Assembly (NCBI GenBank): GCA_000510425.1
Contig: AZKM01000020.1
Span: 1-63,435 of the forward strand
Origin: Eubacterium nodatum ATCC 33099
GTDB lineage: Bacteria > Bacillota > Clostridia > Peptostreptococcales > Anaerovoracaceae
Length of the DNA stretch: 63,435 nt
Reading direction: 5' to 3'
Shown here: positions 18,544 through 27,723 of the stretch, one piece after another
How positions within the stretch are numbered: the first letter of the stretch is position 1
How the letters are laid out: every line of letters begins with the position of its first letter
Translations under genes and position numbers: made by a program
The notes under the pieces: model-generated
Database searches by the model: none
What the model was told of the DNA's origin: nothing
Seen by the model: only the letters and a program-made list of their open reading frames with translations

Positions 18544-18885
18544 AATTAGTTCCTTTCTTCTACAGTAAAATATATCTGACCACAGTATATATTATGTGAA
18601 TTTACTTTGTCAATTCTCTAGTAATCTCTTAGACAAATTACACAAAAAACTTGCATTATAGCTTTTATATGTTAAACTACCAATGGAGATGGCATTTACA
18701 GGTAAAGCTATACTCTGTTATATACACTTTTTATAAAAATTTATGAGCTTATATTGTAACCGAATGAGACTCTAGTTAAGAAGAATGTGAGACCGTTTTT
18801 GGCGTGGACTTTTGTTGAAATAGTTACAGATTAAGTCGTGCTTAAAACCGGGCTCTTTTTTATGTTTATGGAAGGGAGAAATTCC
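18544..18885 (+). other. Intergenic region upstream of panD, possible leader
   Basis: About 340 bases without a gene, holding the divergent start regions of the AIM24 gene and panD. A TGTAAC/GTTACA pair (about 18756-18761 and 18826-18831) could close a roughly 75-nt structured segment that contains two GAATG(T)GAGAC copies. Pantothenate genes in Firmicutes sometimes carry a pan-motif RNA leader at this position, but I cannot confirm that motif here. A TATATA hexamer at about 18719-18724 may be a -10 box. Confidence 0.25.
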
Positions 18886-19275
18886 GTGAAATTAGAAATG
18901 CTATATGGGAAAATTCACAGAGCAACTATCACACAGGCTGACCTGAACTATGTAGGCAGCATTACCATTGATGAAGCTCTTATGGATGCCTCCGGAATTT
19001 ACGAATATCAGAAAGTCCAAATCGTAGATATAGATAACGGAAGCAGATTTGAAACCTATGTAATTGCAGGCGAAAAAGACAGTGGGATCATCTGTCTGAA
19101 CGGTGCTGCGGCAAGATGCGTATGCGTTGGAGATAAAATAATCATCATGGCGTATGGAACCTGTGATGAAAAAGAAATCAGAAGCCACAAGCCTAAAGTC
19201 ATCTTTGTAGATGATAAAAATAAAATTTCAAGGATTACAAATTACGAAAAACATGGCTTGCTTCAGGATATGTAA
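18886..19275 (+). CDS. panD: Aspartate 1-decarboxylase
   Basis: A 129-residue PanD, which makes beta-alanine from aspartate for pantothenate. The zymogen self-cleavage site is visible as YVGSITID (Gly-Ser, pyruvoyl forming on the Ser), with [13 protein letters not shown] before it and the [20 protein letters not shown] core after it. I chose GTG 18886 ([13 protein letters not shown]) because AGGGAG precedes it at the right distance; an ATG at 18868 and an earlier frame start at 18838 are also open. PanC follows 97 bases later. Confidence 0.95.
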   Translation: MKLEMLYGKIHRATITQADLNYVGSITIDEALMDASGIYEYQKVQIVDIDNGSRFETYVIAGEKDSGIICLNGAAARCVCVGDKIIIMAYGTCDEKEIRSHKPKVIFVDDKNKISRITNYEKHGLLQDM

Positions 19276-19372
19276 TAATAAAATAATTCAAAGGTATACA
19301 CCTTGAAAAATAAAAGTGTAGATAGCAAGTCATCTCTTACTTTAAATATTACCGTTACAAAAGGAGAAAAAG

Positions 19373-20212
19373 ATGAAAATAGCTAGAACTATTGAAGAAG
19401 TCAGAGATTCAGTAAACCGGTGCAAAAGAGAGGGCAGATCCATTGGGCTGGTTCCTACAATGGGATTTCTCCATCAGGGGCATGGGAGCTTAATCAAAAA
19501 AGCAAGAGAAGAAAATGATTTTGTCATGGTTTCAGATTTCGTAAACCCTGCTCAATTTGGCCCAAATGAAGATCTTGAAAGCTATCCTCGTGATTTTGAA
19601 GCAGACTGTGAGCTATGCAAAGGCTTGGGTGTGGACTTAATCTTCTATCCGGCTCCTTCAGAAATGTATCAAAATCCGCATACTGTCGTGGATATATCAC
19701 TTCTGTCAAATGAACTTTGCGGAAGTAAAAGACCCGGACACTTTAGAGGTGTCTGTACCGTGGTATCAAAGCTTTTTAATATTTCTAAAGCCGACAGAGC
19801 CTATTTCGGTCAAAAAGACGCACAACAGCTTGTTATTATAAAAAAAATGGTTAAGGATTTAAACTTCGATATTGAAGTAATCGGCTGCCCCATTGTAAGA
19901 GAAAAAGACGGGCTTGCAATGTCATCCAGAAATACATATCTGAATGAAACTGAAAGAAAAGCTGCACTTTGTCTTTCAAAAGCAATCTCTGCAGGAAAAG
20001 ATGCTGTTAAACCCGGAATGAAAGCAGCCGAGCTTCAAAAGATAATGACAGACATAATAAATTCTGAACCTTTATCAAAGATTGACTATATTTCTGTGGT
20101 GGATTCAGAAGAGCTTCAGCCCTTAGAAGAAATTGATAAATCTGTACTGGTTGCGATAGCTGTATATATAGGAAAAACTCGCTTAATTGATAATTTCTTT
20201 TATGAGTTTTAA
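19373..20212 (+). CDS. panC: Pantothenate synthetase
   Basis: A 279-residue PanC, which joins pantoate and beta-alanine using ATP. It carries the HxGH nucleotide motif in PTMGFLHQGHGSLI, then NPAQFGPNEDL, RPGHFRGVCTVV, YFGQKDAQQ and the KMSKS-like MSSRNTYL. All are expected for the cytidylyltransferase fold. AAAGGAG precedes the ATG. panD and panC are together here; panB is 16 kb away on the other strand. Confidence 0.97.
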   Translation: MKIARTIEEVRDSVNRCKREGRSIGLVPTMGFLHQGHGSLIKKAREENDFVMVSDFVNPAQFGPNEDLESYPRDFEADCELCKGLGVDLIFYPAPSEMYQNPHTVVDISLLSNELCGSKRPGHFRGVCTVVSKLFNISKADRAYFGQKDAQQLVIIKKMVKDLNFDIEVIGCPIVREKDGLAMSSRNTYLNETERKAALCLSKAISAGKDAVKPGMKAAELQKIMTDIINSEPLSKIDYISVVDSEELQPLEEIDKSVLVAIAVYIGKTRLIDNFFYEF

Positions 20213-20292
20213 ATAAAAGTCCCAAAATACACCTTCATACATCTGTACTACCTTGTACTACCTGAGTTATAGATAAAAGGAGATTCCTTCCA

Positions 20293-20985
20293 ATGAAAAA
20301 TCTCAACAGATATTTCGACAGCACATTGCTAAAACCGGAAGCCACACCCGTGGACATAAAAAATCTGTGTATAGAGGCATTCCACAACAAATTCTTTGCG
20401 GTGTGCGTCAATCCCTGCTATGTAAAATCAGCCAGAAAGACCTTAGATACTCTTTCGCTTTCTGCTGAAAAAGATTCAAACACTATATCCGTTGCTACCG
20501 TAGTCGGTTTTCCTCTCGGAGCTTCTACGACAAAAGCCAAAGTTTTAGAAACAACGGATGCACTGGCAGACGGTGCAGATGAAATAGACATGGTAATAAA
20601 TATAGGAATGCTCAAAGCAGGAGAATCAGAATATGTCTTAAATGACATCTCAAAAGTCGTTAATGTAGCTTCCGCTCAAGGAAAAATCGTAAAGGTCATA
20701 TTAGAAACCTGCCTGCTCTCCGATGATGAAATCAGAGAAGCCTGCTTGCTGTCAAGAAAAGCCGGTGCCACATTTGTAAAGACATCGACCGGCTTCAGCT
20801 CAGGCGGAGCTACTACACACGCAGTAAAAATAATGAAAGAAACCTTAGGTAACTCTATGAAAATCAAGGCTTCCGGCGGCATCAGAGATTTGAATAAAGC
20901 TTTGGAAATGATTTCTTCCGGAGCTGACAGACTCGGATGCAGCGCATGTAAAAAAATAATAGATGAACTTGCATCTGCAAAATGA
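20293..20985 (+). CDS. deoC: Deoxyribose-phosphate aldolase
   Basis: A 230-residue class I aldolase splitting deoxyribose-5-phosphate into acetaldehyde and glyceraldehyde-3-phosphate. Seen: FAVCVNPCYV, TVVGFPLGAST, the DEIDMVINIGMLKAG segment, VKVILETCLLSDDEI and the Schiff-base Lys in FVKTSTGFSSGGAT, with KASGGIRD near the end. It follows panC after 80 bases, and two terminators come after. Functionally it belongs with pdp and deoB at 23.3-25.8 kb. Confidence 0.97.
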   Translation: MKNLNRYFDSTLLKPEATPVDIKNLCIEAFHNKFFAVCVNPCYVKSARKTLDTLSLSAEKDSNTISVATVVGFPLGASTTKAKVLETTDALADGADEIDMVINIGMLKAGESEYVLNDISKVVNVASAQGKIVKVILETCLLSDDEIREACLLSRKAGATFVKTSTGFSSGGATTHAVKIMKETLGNSMKIKASGGIRDLNKALEMISSGADRLGCSACKKIIDELASAK

Positions 20986-20994
20986 CACTCAAAA

Positions 20995-21043
20995 AACCCT
21001 GTTCAAATAACTGAGCGCTTTCAGCCTACGAACAGGGTTTCCT
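20995..21043 (+). terminator. Terminator downstream of deoC
   Basis: AACCCTGTTC (20995-21004) pairs perfectly with GAACAGGGTT (21030-21039); the loop is 25 nt and a short T-run follows. It lies 10 bases after the deoC stop. Confidence 0.75.
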
Positions 21044-21060
21044 GTATATAACAATATTAA

Positions 21061-21100
21061 AACCTCGAGTTCAATTTCAAATGAGAATTCGAGGTTTTTT
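21061..21100. terminator. Bidirectional terminator
   Basis: AACCTCGAGTTC (21061-21072) and GAATTCGAGGTT (21085-21096) form a 12-bp stem with one wobble pair. T-rich ends occur on both strands, so it can stop deoC transcription from the left and the DUF819 gene from the right. Confidence 0.85.
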
Positions 21101-21161
21101 ATTCAGATATTATTCAGTCATTTTCTCAAATCACCGAAGTATTCCCATTTCATTGCACAGG

Positions 21162-22406
21162 TTATTGTGCACCTAACAATCCTCCGATAATAACTCCCAG
21201 ATATGTACCGATTACATAACCGAAGGTACCAATAAGCATAACAGGACCTACCAGTTTACTCCAGCCTTGAGAAATAGCCATTCCCGCTGCAGTAGTCGGT
21301 CCTCCGATGTTTGCATTTGATGCCAAAATACAATCTTCCAGGTCGAACTTGAGAAGTTTTCCTCCTACGAAGCAGAATATCATATTAACAGCTACCATAA
21401 TCGCCGCAAATACAAGGAGTGCCGGTGTATTAGTTATAATCTCGACAATTGATGCCGGAACACCGATTACAAACAGGAACATGTAGATAAAGTATGTACC
21501 GATTTCTTGCGCACCGTTCATTTTTTCCACATGCTTTTCCCCATAAGTCGCAACAATCATGGACAGTGTTGTTATCCACACATACTGTGAACCGAAGAAT
21601 ATATTACACATCTGAAGAACTGTATTTGTGGTAGGAATCGCTCCTGCAATCGCCTGTGAAATAATATTTGCCAGGAAAACTACAGTAACTGCATAAGCCA
21701 AGTTAAGGGCAATATCCTTAAGAGAAATATCTTTACGGCTCCAATATGCAGCTGCCTGGGTTTGAGAATCTCCGATTCCATTATTTTCAACTTCATCAAT
21801 ATGCGGATGAGGATATTTGTTACGGAAGAATTTCATTCCTGCAAACATGATAAGTGCAAAGAAATACAGAGCCATCAGCAAGTTGTCCGCTACCGTTGCA
21901 GCTCCAACAGTCTGCCCTGTTACCTTAAACTGCGTTGCAAGTGCCGCAAAGTTTACACCTCCGCCTATATATGTACCGGTCATCATTGCAGAAACTCCGG
22001 GAGCTTCCGGAATTGAGTTGTGCAGCAAGGTATAAGCAAGAAGTGCACCTAAACAAGTACCTGCTGCTCCGATTAAAAATACAACCATCATTCTACCGGT
22101 TTCTTTCCAAATCTTCTTCATATTGCACTGAAGCAGCAGCAGCGGAATTCCTATCGGCACCGCATAACCCCAAATAATGTCATCATATAAAACACTGTGA
22201 ATAGGAATAATACCGAGATTTGAAAGTATAAGAGCCATGATAAGCGCAATAATTGCGCCAGAAACCTTAGATGCCCAGGTATATTTTTGCTCTAAAAAAA
22301 TCGCTGTGGCAACGCCTGCTACAAGAACAAATAAAAGTGTCCATGTATCGTCTGCCGCCACTAAGGTATTTCTACCTAAAGTGCTGTGAAAGAATGAACT
22401 TAGCAT
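21162..22406 (-). CDS. DUF819 family membrane protein
   Basis: A 414-residue polytopic protein of the DUF819 (YjcL-like) family with about 11-12 hydrophobic segments. Recognisable pieces are FLEQKYTWASKVSGAIIALI, the glycine-rich TGTYIGGGVNFAAL, and ASNANIGGPTTAAGMAISQG with a GPVMLIGTFGYVIG end. Members are thought to be transporters or carriers; the substrate is unknown. Next upstream is a D-Ala-D-Ala dipeptidase (73-base gap), so a peptide or amino acid role is a guess from context only. Confidence 0.85.
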   Translation of the reverse strand: MLSSFFHSTLGRNTLVAADDTWTLLFVLVAGVATAIFLEQKYTWASKVSGAIIALIMALILSNLGIIPIHSVLYDDIIWGYAVPIGIPLLLLQCNMKKIWKETGRMMVVFLIGAAGTCLGALLAYTLLHNSIPEAPGVSAMMTGTYIGGGVNFAALATQFKVTGQTVGAATVADNLLMALYFFALIMFAGMKFFRNKYPHPHIDEVENNGIGDSQTQAAAYWSRKDISLKDIALNLAYAVTVVFLANIISQAIAGAIPTTNTVLQMCNIFFGSQYVWITTLSMIVATYGEKHVEKMNGAQEIGTYFIYMFLFVIGVPASIVEIITNTPALLVFAAIMVAVNMIFCFVGGKLLKFDLEDCILASNANIGGPTTAAGMAISQGWSKLVGPVMLIGTFGYVIGTYLGVIIGGLLGAQ

Positions 22407-22479
22407 AATTTATTCTCCTTTCTAATGCTAAAAATAAATAATCCTTCATCATTATACAGTATCATCACACAATTAACAA

Positions 22480-23193
22480 TCAGTATTCAAAAATTCCGTC
22501 ATAAACTGCGGGTTTTCCCTGTATATATGCCCAGTTCTTATCACCATATTCATAGTGCCACCATTCTGAGGGAAGATTTCCAAAGCCTGCTTCTATCATA
22601 ACATTGTATAAAAATCGGCGGTTATCCCTTATGATTCTTGCATCAGGATCACTTTCAACATCAACGGTTTCATAATATGCCGCCCTTGTCTTATCAGTAA
22701 AAGCGTCAAATTCCGTACCGAATTCAAGTTCTTTTCCATCAGGTCCCATTATGGTCAAATCGATGGCACCACCCGTGGTATGTGCCGGAGGCAGTTCTCT
22801 ATCCGGAATTGGATTTGCAATAAACTTGCCAATTTCCATTTCCTGTTCTTCCTTTGTTTTATCCTCAAGATGAAATTCTTTAATTATCTTTGCACTATAT
22901 GAAATAAATAATTCTTTCTGAAGTGCAAAGGGTCTCCATGCGTCCCAAATAACAAACTTATATCCATCGGGAAGCAAATCTGCCGCCTTATACAACATTT
23001 CAACAACTTCTTTCCTTGCAAGACAACGCTTTTCTCCATTTTCAAAGCCTAGGACAGGATACTGCATATCGACTATAATTTTCTCATTAGGTTTGATTTC
23101 AACTAACGGAGAATCAATAAAGTCTCTGTTATCGCAATTTTCCGGATCGGAAATAACCGGAATCGGTTTACTTGTAAACTTATTCATCAACAA
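22480..23193 (-). CDS. D-alanyl-D-alanine dipeptidase, VanX/DdpX type
   Basis: A 237-residue zinc peptidase of the M15D family that hydrolyses D-Ala-D-Ala. The zinc ligands are visible in HTTGGAIDLTI (H and D) and EWWHYEYGD (E and H); ALQKELF and the WDAWRPF segment are also family features. No vanA/vanH-type ligase or dehydrogenase is nearby, so this is likely cell-wall peptide recycling rather than vancomycin resistance. It has no signal peptide, so it acts in the cytoplasm. Confidence 0.88.
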   Translation of the reverse strand: MLMNKFTSKPIPVISDPENCDNRDFIDSPLVEIKPNEKIIVDMQYPVLGFENGEKRCLARKEVVEMLYKAADLLPDGYKFVIWDAWRPFALQKELFISYSAKIIKEFHLEDKTKEEQEMEIGKFIANPIPDRELPPAHTTGGAIDLTIMGPDGKELEFGTEFDAFTDKTRAAYYETVDVESDPDARIIRDNRRFLYNVMIEAGFGNLPSEWWHYEYGDKNWAYIQGKPAVYDGIFEY

Positions 23194-23299
23194 CTCCTTA
23201 ATCTTTTAAATAATAGTTCAAATTGTTACATATAATCAGCAACCTCCACACCCTGCGAGATTGTTTCGTTCCATACAGATTTTCAGACAGTTAGTATAA

Positions 23300-24601
23300 T
23301 TAAATAATCTCTTTTATCAGCTCTGTTTTTTCAGGTTTTTTATCACAGATAGAATAAGCTTTAAGAACTTCATTTCCGGCTGACTTCACCTTATTGTCAT
23401 CATTGCCGAAAGCAGTGGCAATTAAATCACCTTTGCAGACAGCATCGCCGATTTTTTTGTTAAGCAAAATTCCCGCACCAAAATCTACGGAATCATCCTT
23501 AGTCCTCCTGCCGGCTCCTGTATGCTGAGAAGCAAAACCTATCCTCTCTCCGTCTATTTCCCACACATACCCCTTTTTCCGAGCATATACTTCCGCTTTT
23601 TTATTCCCAAGTGGCAATAATTCAAAGTCATCACAGACATCCTGATTGCCACCTTGAGCCTTTATAAATTCTCTGAATTTATCCAAAGCCTGTCCTGAAT
23701 TCAATGCGGACTCTGCAAGGCTGCAGCCTTCTTCTGCAGATGCTGATTTTCCTCCCAAATATGCCATTATTCCCGCAAGCTTTATCGACAGCTCTCTAAT
23801 ATCATCCGGACCCTCCCCTTTTAAAACCTCAATAGCCTCACGCACCTCAAGGGAATTTCCTACCGCATAACCTAAAGGACGGTTCATATCAGAAATAACT
23901 GCCACCGTTTTCTTTCCTGCATAATCTCCGATTTCTACCATAAGCTCAGACAAAGCTCGCGCATCCTCAACGGTTTTCATAAACGCACCTTTTCCGCACT
24001 TTACATCAAGGACTATAGCATCATTTCCTGCTGCAAGTTTCTTGCTCATTATTGATGCAGCTATCAGACTTTTATTTTCTACTGTGGCGGTAACATCTCT
24101 TAGCGCATATATTTTTTTATCTGCAGGAGTCAAATTTCCTGATTGCCCGATTACCGCAACACCTATGGACTTTACCTGTTCAATAAATTCTTCAGGGCTA
24201 AGAGTTGTTTTAAAACCCGGTATGGCTTCTAACTTATCTATTGTACCGCCTGTAAATCCCAGTCCTCTGCCGCTCATTTTCGCAACGGGCACTCCTAATG
24301 CCGCAGCTATCGGTGCAACTATCAACGTTGTTTTATCTCCAACTCCGCCTGTGGAATGTTTATCCACTTTGATACCGGAAATTTCCGATAAGTCCACTGT
24401 ATCTCCGGAATATCTCATCAGACCGGTAAGTTCGGCGGTTTCCGTATCTGTCAGTTTTTGAAAATATATAGCCATCAGAAGTGCAGAAGCCTGATAATCA
24501 GGAATTTCTCCTGCCACATATCCATGGACAAAATACTTTAACTCAGAAGGGGTAAGTACTCCTCCATCCCTTTTTATTCTGATTATTTCCTCCATATTCA
24601 T
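23300..24601 (-). CDS. pdp: Pyrimidine-nucleoside phosphorylase
   Basis: A 433-residue member of the thymidine/pyrimidine nucleoside phosphorylase family. It phosphorolyses uridine/thymidine/deoxyuridine to the base and (deoxy)ribose-1-phosphate. Seen: KYFVHGYVAGEIPDYQASAL, the signature DKHSTGGVGDKTTLIVAP, SGRGLGFTGGTIDKLEAI and ALRDVTATVENKSLI with IMSKKLAAG. Its ATG overlaps the deoB stop by 4 bases, so the pair is an operon, producing and then isomerising the sugar phosphate. Confidence 0.95.
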   Translation of the reverse strand: MNMEEIIRIKRDGGVLTPSELKYFVHGYVAGEIPDYQASALLMAIYFQKLTDTETAELTGLMRYSGDTVDLSEISGIKVDKHSTGGVGDKTTLIVAPIAAALGVPVAKMSGRGLGFTGGTIDKLEAIPGFKTTLSPEEFIEQVKSIGVAVIGQSGNLTPADKKIYALRDVTATVENKSLIAASIMSKKLAAGNDAIVLDVKCGKGAFMKTVEDARALSELMVEIGDYAGKKTVAVISDMNRPLGYAVGNSLEVREAIEVLKGEGPDDIRELSIKLAGIMAYLGGKSASAEEGCSLAESALNSGQALDKFREFIKAQGGNQDVCDDFELLPLGNKKAEVYARKKGYVWEIDGERIGFASQHTGAGRRTKDDSVDFGAGILLNKKIGDAVCKGDLIATAFGNDDNKVKSAGNEVLKAYSICDKKPEKTELIKEII

Positions 24602-25782
24602 AGGCTTATTTCCTCCAGGAAGCTCTTTCCGATCTTTGTAGGTTCTACTCCCAGATAAGCGGAAATCGTCTGCCCACAGTCTGCAAAGGATTTTCTTGTT
24701 CCCAGGTTATGCCCTGCTTTAATATTTTTTCCGTAAACTAAAACAGGAACAAATTCTCTGGTATGATCAAAACCTCTATGTACAGGATCATTTCCATGAT
24801 CTGCTGTGATTATCAAAATATCATCGTCTTTCATTTTTTCAATAATGTCAGGGATTCTTCCATCTAACTCCATGATGGCTTTTCCATATCCTTCGGGATC
24901 TCTTCTGTGACCGTAAAGAGAATCAAAATCCACTAAATTTGTAAAAATCAGACCTTCAAATTCCTCTTCCATAGCCTCAAGGGTTTTATCAATCCCGTCC
25001 ATATTCCCATCCGTATGAACGGATTTTGTACATCCCCTTCCATTGAATATATCATGTATTTTGCCGATAGCATAAACGGTTTGCCCGGCACTGCTGATTT
25101 TGTCCAGCAGCGTTTTCTCCGGAGGTGTTACAGAAAAATCTCTCCTGTCAGTCGTCCTGACTCTCTTACCGTTTTTTTTGGTGTAAGGTCTTGCAATAAC
25201 CCTTCCGCATGCCCAGTCTCCAACCAGCATTCCCCTCGCAATCTCACATATTTCATATAGCCTCTCCAAAGGTATCACATCTATATTTGCAGCAATCTGA
25301 AAAACACTGTCGGCAGAGGTATAAACTATAGGCTTTCCCGTCGCCTCATGTTCATCTCCGTAAATTTCTATAATTTCAGTACCTGAAATGGGATAATTTC
25401 CTAAAACTTCACTGCCTATTTTATCCTGAAAAGCTTTTATGAAGTCTTCCGGAAATCCATTCGGATATGTTTTAAACGGAATTTTGGTTTCAATCCCTGC
25501 AATCTCCCAGTGACCTGTGGTAGTATCCTTTCCGGCTGATAACTCCTGCATCTTACCGAAACTTCCGGCTATCTCCCCCTCATCAATTGCATATCTTCCT
25601 TCTGCAGCCCCGTCAATATTTCCCATTCCAAGCCTCGAAAGATTTGGCATGGCAAAGCCTTTGGTATTCTCTGCGGCATGCAGCAATGTGTCAGAGCCTA
25701 AATCACCGTACTTATCCGCATCAGGTTCAGCTCCTACACCAAGACTATCTGCAATTATCAGAATAACTCTTTTCATATCCAA
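24598..25782 (-). CDS. deoB: Phosphopentomutase
   Basis: A 394-residue DeoB of the alkaline phosphatase superfamily. It interconverts (deoxy)ribose-1-phosphate and 5-phosphate. Metal-binding motifs: IIADSLGVGAEPDADKYGD at the start, the phosphorylated Thr in SAGKDTTTGHWE, DADHG-like ITADHGNDPVHRGFDHTRE at about 310-335, and GRRDPEGYG. It is translationally coupled to pdp downstream. DeoC, the next step, is encoded at 20.3 kb on the other strand. Confidence 0.96.
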   Translation of the reverse strand: MDMKRVILIIADSLGVGAEPDADKYGDLGSDTLLHAAENTKGFAMPNLSRLGMGNIDGAAEGRYAIDEGEIAGSFGKMQELSAGKDTTTGHWEIAGIETKIPFKTYPNGFPEDFIKAFQDKIGSEVLGNYPISGTEIIEIYGDEHEATGKPIVYTSADSVFQIAANIDVIPLERLYEICEIARGMLVGDWACGRVIARPYTKKNGKRVRTTDRRDFSVTPPEKTLLDKISSAGQTVYAIGKIHDIFNGRGCTKSVHTDGNMDGIDKTLEAMEEEFEGLIFTNLVDFDSLYGHRRDPEGYGKAIMELDGRIPDIIEKMKDDDILIITADHGNDPVHRGFDHTREFVPVLVYGKNIKAGHNLGTRKSFADCGQTISAYLGVEPTKIGKSFLEEISL

Positions 25783-25811
25783 ACCATCCTTTCTGATTTT
25801 TATTGAAATTT

Positions 25812-26513
25812 CTATCTTAAGTGCTTCAATTTACACTCCAGATAATCCAAAGAAATCAGCCTATACTCTACTCCATCGAGAATCCCCTGAAATCCCCGGC
25901 TAAAAGAATCCTTTCCGTGCAAGTGACCATAGACACAGATTTTAACACCGTAGTCTGTCAACATCTTAGTAAACTCTGAGACCTGATGCTTATCATTCGT
26001 TGGAGGATAGTGAAGAACTGCAATTATCTCCTTTGCACCTGAGCTTTTAGCCTCTTCTAACGAAAATTTCAACCTTATCAGTTCCCTCTTGAAAATCTTT
26101 TCATCATGGGAGTCAAATCCATCACTTCCCGGACAAATCCATCCTCTGGAGCCTGCTATGGCGATATCCATATCCTCCACAACATAACAGTGGTTCTGAA
26201 GAAAAATAATATCATCAAAAAGACCGTTCATCTTATTAACGGATGTCCACCACAGATCGTGATTTCCCTTGGTAATTATTTTGGTTCCGGCAAGAGTGTG
26301 AAGCCACTCAAAATCTGCCATAGCTTCATCCACCCTCAGACCCCAGGAAACATCTCCTGCAATAATTACAATATCATCATTTTTAACATTCTCATGCCAA
26401 AACTCCTTCAGCCTCTGTGGGTGATCTTTCCATCTATCCCCAAATATATCCATGGGTTTTTCTATTCTCGAATCAAATGCTAAATGTAAATCTCCAACAG
26501 CGAATATGCTCAT
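25812..26513 (-). CDS. Metallophosphoesterase
   Basis: A 233-residue calcineurin-like phosphoesterase: GDLHLAFDSR (D, H ligands), IIAGDVSWG, KGNHDLWW and the two-His end YGHLHGKDSF. The metal site looks complete. The family covers many substrates and nothing here fixes one. It sits between deoB (29 bases downstream) and rmuC (14 bases upstream), probably co-transcribed with them. Confidence 0.88.
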   Translation of the reverse strand: MSIFAVGDLHLAFDSRIEKPMDIFGDRWKDHPQRLKEFWHENVKNDDIVIIAGDVSWGLRVDEAMADFEWLHTLAGTKIITKGNHDLWWTSVNKMNGLFDDIIFLQNHCYVVEDMDIAIAGSRGWICPGSDGFDSHDEKIFKRELIRLKFSLEEAKSSGAKEIIAVLHYPPTNDKHQVSEFTKMLTDYGVKICVYGHLHGKDSFSRGFQGILDGVEYRLISLDYLECKLKHLR

Positions 26514-26527
26514 GTACTTATCTGCTC

Positions 26528-27676
26528 CTAATCTTCTAAGTCTAATATTTTCCGTGCCTCATCACCCGGCAGTTCTTCCACCTTCTTCAGTTTGCTGCGC
26601 ATCACTCTGCTCCTGGTACCAAGCAGATTTTCCAGATTATTGTTCGCCTGTATTACATTTTTCTGAGCTTTTTCAAGCTCTGCTTCAAATTTTGCAAATT
26701 CAGTTTTCACTGCCCCCAATATTTCCCATACTTCACCGGTTCTTTTCTGTATTGCCAGGGTTTTAAATCCCATCTGAAGGCTGTTAAGGGTTGCCGCCAT
26801 AGTGGTGGGACCTGCTATATTCACCTTATAATCTCTCTGTAAAACTTCAACAAGTCCAAGTCTTACAACCTCGGAGTAAAGTCCCTCAAAGGGCAGAAAC
26901 ATTATTCCGAAGTTTGTGGTTTTCGGTGGTGCAATGTATTTTTCACTAATATCCTTTGCCTCTTTTTTTATCGTAGAAATAAGCTCTTTTTGTGCGGCTA
27001 AAACCAGTTTGGAATCTCCTGTTTCGTAGGCATCTACAAGATTTCCGTAGGTATCCCCCGGAAATTTGGAATCTATTGGAAGCCAGACAAAGCCTTCATC
27101 ATTTCCGGGAAGTTTGACTGCAAATTCCACAATATTTCTGCCTTCACCTGTAGTATTGACATTCTGCTCATACTGCTGTGGTGCCAGTATTTCTTCCAAT
27201 ATGGATGCAAGCTGAATTTCACCAAGTACACCTCTGGTTTTAACATTGGACAACACTTTTTTTAGGTCTCCTACACCGCCGGCTATAGTCTGCATTTCCC
27301 CAAGACCTTCGGCAACCTTTGATAAACTGTGGTTAACGGTTCTAAAGGACTGCCCGATCCGTTCCTCCAAAGTTTTCTGAAGCTTTTCGTCTACAATATT
27401 TCGCATTTCATCAAGCCTTTGGTTATTATCCGCCTGCATTCTGTTAAACTGTCTGCTTATTTCATCAAGCCTCTTCTCCTGTGAATCTATCGTACTCTTT
27501 TGAGAATTATACAGCATATTGGAAAAGCTATTGAAAGAATCATTGATTGCCCTGCCTGTTTCCTGCCTGTAAGCGTTCATCTCTTTATAAAGTCCCGTAA
27601 ACCTGCTCAGCAAGAATACTGAAACACAAGTTACTGCCACCAGCAAAATCAATAAAATTATTTCAATAGCTCCCAT
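26528..27676 (-). CDS. rmuC: DNA recombination protein RmuC
   Basis: A 382-residue RmuC family protein: a single N-terminal membrane helix (MGAIEIILLILLVAVTCVSV), a long coiled coil to about residue 120, then the nuclease-like RmuC domain with VLGEIQLASILEEILAP, NIVEFAVKLPG and WLPIDSKFPGDTYG. In E. coli it limits inversions at short inverted repeats. It ends with acidic residues, which the family commonly does. It precedes the phosphoesterase gene by 14 bases. Confidence 0.92.
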   Translation of the reverse strand: MGAIEIILLILLVAVTCVSVFLLSRFTGLYKEMNAYRQETGRAINDSFNSFSNMLYNSQKSTIDSQEKRLDEISRQFNRMQADNNQRLDEMRNIVDEKLQKTLEERIGQSFRTVNHSLSKVAEGLGEMQTIAGGVGDLKKVLSNVKTRGVLGEIQLASILEEILAPQQYEQNVNTTGEGRNIVEFAVKLPGNDEGFVWLPIDSKFPGDTYGNLVDAYETGDSKLVLAAQKELISTIKKEAKDISEKYIAPPKTTNFGIMFLPFEGLYSEVVRLGLVEVLQRDYKVNIAGPTTMAATLNSLQMGFKTLAIQKRTGEVWEILGAVKTEFAKFEAELEKAQKNVIQANNNLENLLGTRSRVMRSKLKKVEELPGDEARKILDLED

Positions 27677-27723
27677 GTTATCTCCTTTTATTTGTGCTGA
27701 CCCAAACCGGGTCTTTGTCAGAT

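Noticed and set aside
22480..23193. Vancomycin resistance cluster because of the VanX-like protein
   Set aside because: No VanA-type ligase, VanH dehydrogenase or VanRS regulators are nearby; a housekeeping dipeptidase is more likely.
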